A stretch of DNA of 64,000 bases from Xylocopa sonorina (Eukaryota > Arthropoda > Insecta > Hymenoptera > Apidae), in contig NW_027490096.1 in the NCBI RefSeq assembly GCF_050948175.1, positions 2,170,001 to 2,234,000 on the forward strand, read 5' to 3'. The notes beneath the pieces are model-generated. The model searched no databases, was not told where the DNA came from, and saw only the letters and a program-made list of their open reading frames with translations. Made by a program: the position numbers and the translations under genes. Within the stretch, counting starts at the first letter, position 1; the number at the start of each line of letters is the position of its first letter. Below, piece after piece: positions 42,775-52,800 of the stretch.

Positions 42775-42909
42775 CAGTTCCCATCTCATCTCCGAACTGG
42801 AGAGTTGCTAACTCATCTCCGAACTGGAGAGTTCCCATCTCATCTCCGAACTGGAGAGTTGCTAACTCATCTCCGAACCGACGAGTTCCTAACTCGCCTC
42901 CAGCATCCG
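42775..42909 (+). repeat. 27-bp tandem repeat in LTR B, about 5 units
   Basis: Units contain CATCTCCGAACTGGAGAGTT with alternating spacers CCCAT and GCTAA; the last two are degenerate. The corresponding place in element C has about three units (49181-49261), so copy number varies between LTRs. The period is a multiple of three. Confidence 0.85.
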
Positions 42910-43012
42910 AACGATGCACTTTCGATCCGAGCAATAAGCTCATTCGCAACGAGCAATTAGCTCTTATGCATTCGTCTCTATCCATACTCCCATAGCGGAG
43001 TCCATTCGATAC

Positions 43013-43052
43013 TTTATACTATTTCTATATCTCATTGTAACCGTTTGTCAGT
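43013..43052 (+). promoter_or_regulatory. Putative LTR core promoter (TATA-like plus TCAGT initiator)
   Basis: TTTATACT at 43013-43020 lies about 30-37 bases before the A of TCAGT (43048-43052), the spacing of a TATA box and an arthropod initiator. Both motifs are conserved at the same place in element C. Position fits an LTR start site dividing U3 from R. Confidence 0.4.
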
Positions 43053-43335
43053 AACTTAGAATTTAGTCAAGTGTATTTAGTATAGTGAAATCATAGAATA
43101 TAGTTTATTTTTACCAGATTCAAAGTATCTTTATTCGAGTTCAAATACAATTCCTTAATTCTACTCCACGGGTACGCCCGCGATTATTCTATTTCTATAT
43201 CTCATCTGCGATAGTCTTGAGGCTCGACGACTAGAGCGAACCAGCGCTTAGTTGCTCCATCCTCACTTCTACCGTGTACAGAATATCTTGCGCCCAGGTC
43301 GATCCCGGTAAGCTAGAGCGAACCAACGCTTAGCC

Positions 43336-43635
43336 GTGCCGTACTCAACCGAAGTTCAAGTATTCTCGACGAGCCTTGCACCTCCGACAAAGCGTACACG
43401 ACGCGCGGGGAGGAGAGAGTTTATTCGTCGTCTCGCTCGGGAATACGTGGGTGATGCACCAGAATATTCAATTTCCTGCGTTCGAGTCCTGGTTCCTGTG
43501 AAGGAGGTTTCCTTCGCCGCACGACCCGTACATCCGTTCCAGCCGTACGCCGCCGCCATCCCGGTTGCGGATCCAAGGCGCTCCAGGTACCTGGAAAGAG
43601 AAATCAGACAGCGGAATCAAGCCTTCGCAAGGTAA
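43336..43635 (+). CDS. Conserved LTR leader ORF, ends on a 5' splice-site consensus
   Basis: A 99-codon frame downstream of the presumed transcription start. It is Arg-rich (RTRRAGRREFIRRLAREYVG) and ends ...QAFAR. Its last codon and stop (AGG TAA, 43630-43635) coincide with CAAGGTAAGT, a near-perfect 5' splice site (exon end 43631). If spliced, translation would skip this stop and continue into a downstream exon. Element C has the same frame at 48352-48732 (126 codons, 27 more codons in the middle). LTR A has a diverged, frameshifted homologue that keeps the same end. In a solo LTR there is no partner exon, so this copy is probably not functional. I do not recognise the product. It could be a small leader peptide or a chance frame. 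Confidence 0.4.
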   Translation: MPYSTEVQVFSTSLAPPTKRTRRAGRREFIRRLAREYVGDAPEYSISCVRVLVPVKEVSFAARPVHPFQPYAAAIPVADPRRSRYLEREIRQRNQAFAR

Positions 43636-43637
43636 GT
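43628..43637 (+). promoter_or_regulatory. Consensus 5' splice site in LTR B
   Basis: CAAG followed by GTAAGT, with the break at 43631/43632. Conserved in all LTR copies here (A at 5863/5864; C at 48356/48355 and about 55880/55879 on the minus strand), 130-170 bp before the LTR 3' end. No matching acceptor was identified. Confidence 0.5.
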
Positions 43638-43769
43638 TTAGTGTTAATTACCGTTTTATCGAGTCCGAAACGCCAACGAACCCGGTCCGGACGCAATTCG
43701 CGTTATTTTCGGGAACGGTTACGACTTTGTGCCACCGTTGCGAGCGCAACCGCACCTCGGGACGTGACA

Positions 43770-46700
43770 TACGATAGGTAGACGTTTGCAAACGCTATTT
43801 CCTTGCAAGGATGTGTCGCATTTACATTCATTTGAAGTGTAGACGAGGAATACATGACACTTCGCAAATCATATTATATCTTACCATGAAACATAGAAAT
43901 GTGAAGCGATATCGCGTTTTAAGAATCATAAGAACTCTATTGCTACGATACGTAGACATCTGCAAACGCTATTTCCTTGCATGGAAGTGTGGCATTTACA
44001 TTCATTTGAAGTGTAGACGAGGAATACATGACACTTCGCAAGTCATATTATATCTTACCATGAAATATAGAAATAAGATGCGATATCGCGTTTTAAGAAG
44101 CATTAGAACTCTATTGCTACGATAGGTAGACGTTTGCAAACGCTATTTCCTTGCAAGGAAGTGTCGCATTTACATTCATTTGAAGTGCAGACGAGGAATA
44201 CATAACACTTCGCAAATCATATTATATCTTACCATGATACATAGAAATGAGATGCGATATAGCGTTTTAAGAATCATAAGAACTCTATTGCTACGATACG
44301 TAGACATCTGCAAACGCTATTTCCTTCCAAGGAAGTGTCGCATTTACATTCATTTGAAGTGTAGACGAGGAATACATGACACTTCGCAAATCATATTATA
44401 TCTTACCATGAAACATAGAAATGAGATGCGATATCGCGTTTTAAGAAGCATTAGAACTCTATTGCTACGATACCTAGACATCTGCAGACGCTATTTCCTA
44501 GCAAGGAAGTGTCGCATTTACATTCATTTGAAGTGTAGACGAGGAATACAAAACACTTCGCAAATCATCTTATATCTTACCATGAACATAGAAATGAGAT
44601 GCGATATCGCGTTTTAAGAAGCAATAGAACTCTATTGCTACGATACGTAGACATCTGCAGACGCTATTTCCTAGCAAGGAAGTGTCGCATTTACATTCAT
44701 TTGAAGTGTAGACGAGGAATACATAACTCTTCGCAAATCATATTATATCTTACCTTGAAATATAGAAATGAGATGCGATATCGCGTTTTAAGAAGCATTA
44801 GAACTCTATTGCTACGATAGGTAGACGTTTGCAAACGCTATTTCCTTGCAAGGATGTGTCGCATTTACATTCATTTGAATCGTAGACGAGGAATACATAA
44901 TACTTCGCAAATCATATTATATCCTACCATGAAACATAGATATGAAATGCCATATCTCGTTCTAAGATGCATTTGAACTCTATTGCTTTGATACGTAGAC
45001 ATCTGCAAACGCTATTTCCTTGCACGGAAGTGTCGCATTTACATTCATTTGAATCGTAGACGAGGAATGCATAACACTTCGCAGTGAATATTATATCTTA
45101 TTATGAAACATAGATATGAGAAGCAATATCTCGTTTTAAGAAGCATTTGAACTCTATTGCTTTGATACGTAGACATCTGCAAACGCTATTTCCTTGCAAG
45201 GAAGTGTCGCATTTACATTCATTTGAAGTGTAGACGAGGAATACATAACACTTCGCAAATCATATTATATCTTACCATGAAATATAGAAATGAGATGCGA
45301 TATTGCGTTTTAAGAAGCATTAGAACTCTATTGCTACGATAGGTAGACGTTTGCTAACGCTATTTCCTTGCAAGGAAGTGTCGCATTTACATTCATTTGA
45401 AGTGTAGACGAGGAATACATGACACTTCGCAAATCATATTATATCTTACCATGAAATATAGAAATAAGATGCGATATCGCGTTTTAAGAAGCATTAGAAC
45501 TCTATTGCTACGATAGGTAGACGTTTGCAAACGCTATTTCCTTGCAAGGAAGTGTCGCATTTACATTCATTTGAAGTGCAGACGAGGAATACATAACACT
45601 TCGCAAATCATATTATATCTTACCATGATACATAGAAATGAGATGCGATATAGCGTTTTAAGAATCATAAGAACTCTATTGCTACGATACGTAGACATCT
45701 GCAAACGCTATTTCCTTGCAAGGAAGTGTCGCATTTACATTCATTTGAAGTGTAGACGAGGAATACATGACACTTCGCAAATCATATTATATCTTACCAT
45801 GAAACATAGAAATGAGATGCGATATCGCGTTTTAAGAAGCATTAGAACTCTATTGCTACGATACCTAGACATCTGCAGACGCTATTTCCTAGCAAGGAAG
45901 TGTCGCATTTACATTCATTTGAAGTGTAGAGGAGGAATACATAACACTTCGCAAATCATCTTATATCTTACCATGAAACATAGAAATGAGATGCGATATC
46001 GCGTTTTAAGAAGCAATAGAACTCTATTGCTACGATACGTAGACATCTGCAAACGCTATTCGCTTGCAAGGAAGTGTCGCATTTACATTCATTTGAAGTG
46101 TAGACGAGGAATACATAACACTTCGCAAATCATATTATATCTTACCATGATACATAGAAATGAGATGCGATATAGCGTTTTAAGAATCATAAGAACTCTA
46201 TTGCTACGATACGTAGACATCTGCAAACGCTATTTCCTTGCAAGGAAGTGTCGCATTTACATTCATTTGAAGTGTAGACGAGGAATACATGACACTTCGC
46301 AAATCATATTATATCTTACCACGAAACATAGAAATGAGATGCGATATCGCGTTTTAAGAAGCATTAGAACTCTATTGTTACGATACGTAGACATCTGCAA
46401 ACACTATTTCCTTGCAAGGAAGTGTCGCATTTACTTCATTTTTATCGTGGACGATGAATGCATAACACTTCGCAATGAATATTATATCTTATCATGAAAC
46501 ATAGATATGAGATGCAATATCTCGTTTTAAGAAGCATTTGTACTCTATTGCTTCGATACGTAGACATCTGCAAACGCTGTTTCCTTGCAAGGAAGTGTCG
46601 CATTTACATTCATTTGAAGTGTAGACGAGGAATACGTAACACTTCGCAAATCATATTATATCTTGCCATGAAACATAGAAGTGAGATGCGATATCGCGAT

Positions 46701-48217
46701 TTAAGAAGCATTAGAACTCTATTGCTACGATACCTAGACATCTGCAGACGCTATTTCCTAGCAAGGAAGTGTCGCATTTACATTCATTTGAAGTGTAGAC
46801 GATGAATACATGATACTTCGAAAATCAAATTATATCTTACCATGAAACATAGAAATGAGATGCGATATCGCGTTTTAAGAAGCATTAGAACACTATTGCT
46901 ACGATAGGTAGACATTTGCAGACGCTATTTCCTTGCAAGGAAGTGTCGCATTTACATTCAATTGAATCGTAGACGAGGAATGCATAACACTTCGCAATGA
47001 ATATTATATCTTATCATGAAACATAGATATGAGATGCAATATCTCGTTTTAAGAATCATAAGAACTCTATTGCTACGATACGTAGACATCTGCAAACGCT
47101 ATTTCCTTGCAACGAAGTGTCGCATTTACATTCATTTGAAGTGTAGACGAGGAATACATAACACTTCGCAAATCATATTATATCTTACCATGAAACATAG
47201 AAGTGAGATGCGATGTCGCGTTTTAAGAAGCATTAGAACTCTATTGCTACGATACCTAGACATCTGCAGACGCTATTTCCTAGCAAGGAAGTGTCGCATT
47301 TACATTCATTTGAAGAGAAGACGAGGAATAGATGATACATCGCAAATCATATTATATCTTACCATGAAACATAGAAATGAGATGCGATATCGCGTTCTAA
47401 GAAGCATTAGAACTCTATTGCTACTTTAGGTAGACATCTGCACACGCTATTTCTTTGCAAGGAAGTGTCGCATTTACATTCATTTGAGTCGTAGACGAGG
47501 AATGCATAACACTTCGCAATGAATATTACATCTTACCATGAAACATAGAAATGAGATGCGATATCGCGCTATAAGAAGCATTAGAAATCTATTGCTACGA
47601 TACGTAGACATCTGCAAACGCTATTTCCTAGCGAGGAAGTGTCGCATTCACATTCATTTGAAGTGTAGACCAGGAATACATAACCCTTCGCAAATCATAT
47701 TATATCTTACCATGAAACATAGAAATGAGATGCGATATCGCGTTTTAAGAATCATAAGAACACTATTGCTACGATACGTAGACATCTGCAAACGATATTT
47801 CCTTGCAAGGAAGTGTCGCATTTACATTCATTTGAAGTGTAGACGAGGAATACATAACACTTCGCAAATCATATTATATCTTACCATGAAACATAGAAAT
47901 GAGATGCGATATCGCGTTCTAAGAAGCATTAGAACTCTATTGCTACTTTAGGTAGACATCTGCACACGCTATTTCCTTGCAAGGAAGTGTCGCATTTACA
48001 TTCATTTGAAGTGTAGACGAGAAATACATAACCCTTCGCAAATCATATTATATCTTACCATGAAACATAGAAATGAGATGCGATATCGCGTTTTAAGAAG
48101 CATTAGAACTCTATTGCTACTTTAGGTAGACATCTGCAAACGCTATTTCCTTGCAAGGAAGTGTCGCATTTACATTCATTTGAAGTGTAGACGAGGAATA
48201 CATAACACTTCGCAAAT
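43770..48217 (+). repeat. Satellite array, young subfamily, block 4
   Basis: About 25 monomers continuing block 3 after element B in the same orientation and phase. Repeats at monomer multiples: 44180-44617 matches 45571-46010 (offset 1391, eight monomers). The variant with GATATGAAATGCCATATCTC at 44940 matches 41105 (13 monomers once the LTR is removed). Older-type monomers (CGCAATGAATATTATATCTTATC) begin to reappear from about 46.4 kb. The block ends in AAAT (48214-48217), the target duplication of element C. Open frames here are satellite echoes. Confidence 0.95.
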
Positions 48218-49832
48218 TGTCACGTCCCGAGGTGCGGTTGCGCTCGCAACGGTGGCACAAAGTCGTAACCGTTCCCGAAAATAACGCGAATTGCGTCCGG
48301 ACCGGGTTCGTTGGCGTTTCGGACTCGATAAAACGGTAACTAACACTAAACTTACCTTGCGAAGGCTTGATTCCGCTGTCTGATTTCTCTTTCCAGGTAC
48401 CTGGAACGCCTTGGATCCGCAACCGGGATGGCGGCGGCGTACGGCTGGAACGGAGGTACGTCTACGGGAATAAGCGTCCAGGCGGGTTGACTCCGGCTGG
48501 CAGGTATCGGCGTTTGGCCCTGACGATTGGCGACTCGTACGGGTCGTGCGGCGAAGGAAACCTCCTTCACAGGAACCAGGACTCGAACGTAGGAAATTGA
48601 ATATTCTGGTGCATCACCCACGTATTCCCGAGCGAGACGACGAATGAACTCTCTCCTCCCCGCGCGTCGTGTACGCTTTGTCGGAGGTGCAAGGCTCATC
48701 GAGAATACTTGAACTTCGGTTGAATACGGCACGGCTAAGCGTTGGTTCGCTCTAGCTTACCGGGATCGACCTGGGCGCAAGATATTCTGTACACGGTAGA
48801 AGTGAGGATGGAGCAACTAAGCGCTGGTTCGCTCTAGTCGTCGAGCCTCAAGACTATCGTAGATGAGATATAGAATTAGAATAATCGCGAGCGTACCCGT
48901 GGATTAGAATTAAGGAATTGTATTTGAACTCGAATAAAGATACTTTGAATCTGGTAAAAATAAACTATATTCTATGATTTCACTATACTAGATACACTTG
49001 ACTAAATTCTAAGTTACTGACTAGCGATTACAATGAGAATTAGAAATAGTATAAAGTATCGAATGGACTCCGCTATGGGAGTATGGATAGAGACGAATGC
49101 ATTAGAGCTAATTGCTCGTTGCGAATGAGCCTATTGCTCGGATCGGAGGTGCATCGTTCGGATGCTGGATTAGAACTCCTCGGTTCGGAGATGAGATACG
49201 AACTCTCCAGTTCGGAGATGAGATACCAACTCTCCCGTTCGGAGGTGAGATTGGAACTGCCTCCCGGATCTCGCGTCCGCGACCTCCTTGTGTCGCGCGG
49301 CGCGCGAGTCGCTGGGCCCTCGCGGTGGGGCGGACGGTCGGAGTAGGGCGGCCGCTCGGCCCTCGTGGTGGGGCGGCCGTTCGGAGTGGGGCGCGGCCCG
49401 CGTTAAGCGTGAGCCGCGAGCGTCGAGTGTGCGCGCGAGTGCACGGAACATAGCCGTGCATGAATGAAATATATACATATATTCACTTAAATCTAGGTGT
49501 GTGTTGGTGTGTATGTACATAGGTGAGTAGTGTCCTTATTCTAATCCCACATGTACGAGAAGTACGTATAGGGCTTCGTGATCGCTGGGGATTCGACCCA
49601 GTATGTGTCGGAGAGCTCCTCGCCCTCGTAATACGGGGTGAAGTCCTCCCCCTCGTGTGTGGAGATCGCGCGTGGGCGCGGCATGCTGCATCCCTCTTCC
49701 CTCTCGTACCTTTGTCTCCTTCTGTAGGGACGGCGAGTCGGCGGGTGGCCCGTGTGCAGGGGCTCCGGATACGGATGCTGGGGATGATGAGGTGGACGCC
49801 GGAGGGTGGCAGGCGGTACGCCTGACGTTACA
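48218..49832 (-). repeat. 3' LTR of element C
   Basis: 1615 bp; on the minus strand it starts TGTAACGTCAGGCG and ends CGGGACGTGACA. The first 96 codons carry the end of pol. It contains TATA-like and TCAGT motifs (49048-49055 and 49016-49020), about three 27-bp repeats (49181-49261), the 126-codon leader frame and the conserved 5' splice site. Confidence 0.95.
48352..48732 (-). CDS. LTR leader ORF, intact copy in the 3' LTR of element C
   Basis: 126 codons, starting MPYSTEVQVF and ending QRNQAFAR, with the stop (48352-48354) inside the GCAAGGTAAG splice-donor consensus. It matches the 99-codon frame in solo LTR B and adds a central segment around VANRQGQTPIPASRSQPAW. The 5' LTR copy, the one a transcript from the 5' promoter would read, has one extra base near 56219 and so opens only from an internal Met (89 codons, 55876-56145). 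Product not recognised. Coding status rests on frame conservation between LTR subfamilies. Confidence 0.4.
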   Translation of the reverse strand: MPYSTEVQVFSMSLAPPTKRTRRAGRREFIRRLAREYVGDAPEYSISYVRVLVPVKEVSFAARPVRVANRQGQTPIPASRSQPAWTLIPVDVPPFQPYAAAIPVADPRRSRYLEREIRQRNQAFAR

Positions 49833-52800
49833 CCACCCCCCTTGGAAAAAGAATCTCGGCCATGCCGAGATCTCTTGTCTGTTGGGTAGATTTCGGGATG
49901 CTGGATCCTTCTCTTGGTCCTGTCGGCTGGATGCTGCGGAATCTGAGGTTTTTCGCCTGGTTGATCCTGGCGATAACGTTTGGAGTTTGGACCGTGGCTG
50001 CGGGCTTCCTTCGGATTGCAGACACTTTCGTCGCTTTCACTTTCAGCGTTCGTTTGAATGTCACTGCTCCCACTGGCTTCATTTTCAGTTTTTCGCACTT
50101 TTCTTTCACTAGCATCCACACTCTGCATACTATGCATTCGTTTACAAATTTTGATTTTGTTCGTATGAACAATTTTATGGCGCCCTTTTACATTCAGCTT
50201 GACATTACAATTGCCCAAAATTTCGAGGATACGGTACGGTCCAGAATACTGTGCCTGGAACTTATGTTTATTCGGCTCTTTTAAAAGATAGACCCATTGG
50301 CCTACCTCGAAGTTTTGGACATTGAGATTTCGGTCATAATAATATTTGGAACGGCGTTTCGCATTGTCTAGATTGGCTTTAGCCAAATCCTGAGATTTCG
50401 AGATTTTCTCCTGAAGTTGTATAAGATAGTCGCTATAGGTTTCGTTATCAGAGCTGTCCTGAAAAGGAGTGGATGACGGCGTCCTAGCTATCCTGCCGAA
50501 TACTAGTTCGTGTGGGGTGTATAATGTACCCTCGTGCACACTGGTGTTGTATGAAAACATTGCATACGGTAACCAATTCACCCAATCGTTACTCGACTCT
50601 ATGTAATGCTTCAGATATTCGGCCAGGACGTGGTGAGATCGTTCAACGGACCCGTTTGTCTGTGGATGGAACGCAGTGGACTTGTATTGCTTAATACGGA
50701 ATTTGATTGCTATGGCTTTAATCAAGCTATTTATAAAGTTCGAACCTTGGTCCGTGAGTATGCCTTTCGGGCATCCGAACTTACAAATGAATTCTTTTAT
50801 TAAAGCTTCGGCAATGTCTACTGCGGTGGTGGTTTTGAGAGGAACTGCGATTGAGTATTTAGTGAGGAGATCTTGGATCGGGAGGATACTCGTATAACCG
50901 TCGGAAGTTTCGGGAAGAGGACCCATTACGTCCACTGAAATCTTATCGAATGCCCTGCCAGGGGTGTCGGTTAAAGTGAGAGGCTGTCTGGTCTTTACCC
51001 GGACCAGTTTCTCTGTCTGACAACTTTTACATTTGCCAATATATTCTTGTATTTGTGTTTTCATGTTTGGCCAAAAGTATTGTTGTCTGATGCGAGAATA
51101 AGTTTTATTAACCCCTTTGTGACCTCCCACAGGGGAGTCGTGGTTTTCTCTTATTATTTTCAGTCGCTCTTCGACCGAAGGGGTTTTAATGAGGCCCTGG
51201 CAGACCGTAATCTGGACAGTTGTTTCATAAAACAGGTCCTGAAGGATTTTCTGGATTCGGGACCAGGATACGGAGTCTAGATAGGTTTGTGCGATACTAA
51301 ATGTTTGTAATTGTAATTCGTTTACAACGTCGCACAAGGATCTGAATGTTTCTATTACGGTCTGGAAATTGATTGATCTGGTGGAATGTTCGATGATTGG
51401 AAGCTGGATTTGGAATTCGTTTCCGATTTGTATGACTTTGGCTTTGGTAAGGACGTGATTTTTGTTTAGAAGGAATTTTTCAGCGTTCGCTAGATCTTTG
51501 GCGCCCGTGTCATAGGGGTGCCCAGATTGCGTGACGAAGACAACTACATTGTCTCGTCGCGTTGATAATGCGTCACGGCTGAAATTAAATAGAGGTTCGC
51601 GTCGGAAAAATTCATTTGGAGCAGGAGTATAGAAGTCGGTGCTGTCGCTGGCGACTTGCGGAGGTGGTGCTGTGTTGGTACGGAAGGACGTGCCTGGAGT
51701 CGGTAATTCAGGATCTGATGTTACCGGAGTAGGAGGAGGCGCTAGTGTGGTATACTTTTTACGGGTTTCCGGAGGCACATCGAAGATGTCGTCCTCCGAG
51801 TTTTCTGAATACGAGAGCGGAAAAATTTGAGCGGGATTCCGCGACAATGCGTCCGCATTAAGGTTCGTTTTTCCACTTTTATAGACCATCTCGTAGTCAA
51901 ATTCCGCTAACTTAAGCCTCCACCGTACGAGTCTACTTGACGGGTCCTTGACCGAATTCATCCACACTAACGGTCGATGGTCGGTAACGAGTTTGAATTG
52001 ATTACCGTATATGTATGGACGAAAGTAATGGACGGCGTAGACAATCGCCAGACACTCCTTCTCGATCGTGGAGTAGTTTTTCTCCGCAGCGTTTAACAGT
52101 CGCGACGTGTACGCGATTGGCAAGTCGCGGCCTATTGGTCCTTGACTCAAGATAGCACCAATAGCTTCGGCGGACGCGTCGGTCGTTATCACGAATGGTT
52201 GTTTGAAGTTGGGGTACTGCAAGATAGGCGCTTCGCATAGGCAATCTCGGAGTTTGACGAATGAATTCTCTTGCTCGTTACGCCATACAAAGGGCGCGTC
52301 TTTTTTTAACAAATTCGTAAGTGGCTTAGCAATATTAGAAAAATTTGCGATGAACCGCCTGTAGTATCCCGCGAGCCCGAGGAATTGTTTGATCTGTTTC
52401 GCGTTGCGCGGGCGCGGAAAATTTTTGACGGCGCTAATTTTCGCAGGGTCAGGTTTTACACCGTGCTCACTGATAATATGACCCAAATAGCTTACTTCTC
52501 TCCTCAAGAATTCGCACTTATCCGGCTGCAATACTAAATTAGCTTCTTTGAGCCGTTGAGTTAATTTATCGAATTTAAGTCGATGTTCTTGAAGAGAGCT
52601 AGCGTAGATAACAATGTCGTCCAAATAGACGAAAATTTCGTTCCCCTGGAGACCGGACAGGACATTGTCCATAAGTCGTTGGAACGTCGCTGGCGCATTT
52701 TTTAATCCGAATGGCATTCTTTTAAATTCATAATGCCCGTGAGGCGTCGAAAAAGCGGTTTTGGGAGCATCGGCGGGCTCCATTGGGATCTGGTGAAATC

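Larger units (their letters stand above)
42201..43769 (+). mobile_element. Solo LTR of the element C family (element B)
   Basis: A 1569-bp island starting TGTAATGTCAGGC and ending CGGGACGTGACA, flanked by TACG on both sides (42197-42200 and 43770-43773). It is the same LTR family as 48218-49832 and 55742-57357 but in the opposite orientation, and shorter mainly because about 78 bp present after GCACGACCCGTA in element C is absent here (near 43530). It also has five 27-bp repeats where C has three. No internal region remains, so it is a solo LTR. It interrupts a young-subfamily monomer, which dates the insertion after that subfamily arose at this site. Confidence 0.92.

Noticed and set aside
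42566..42985. Several 100-160-codon frames on both strands within the GC-rich half of the LTRs
   Set aside because: High GC with few stops and a 27-bp repeat of period divisible by three open all frames. No frame is conserved with LTR A apart from the Pol tail and leader frame.
48218..48240. Inverted terminal repeats suggesting a TIR DNA transposon
   Set aside because: The TGTNACGTC inverted repeat is only about nine bases and belongs to LTR termini of an element with RT and integrase.
49541..50150. env-like third gene after integrase
   Set aside because: The sequence after integrase is in the pol frame, low complexity, with no signal peptide or membrane segment. I see no separate env frame.
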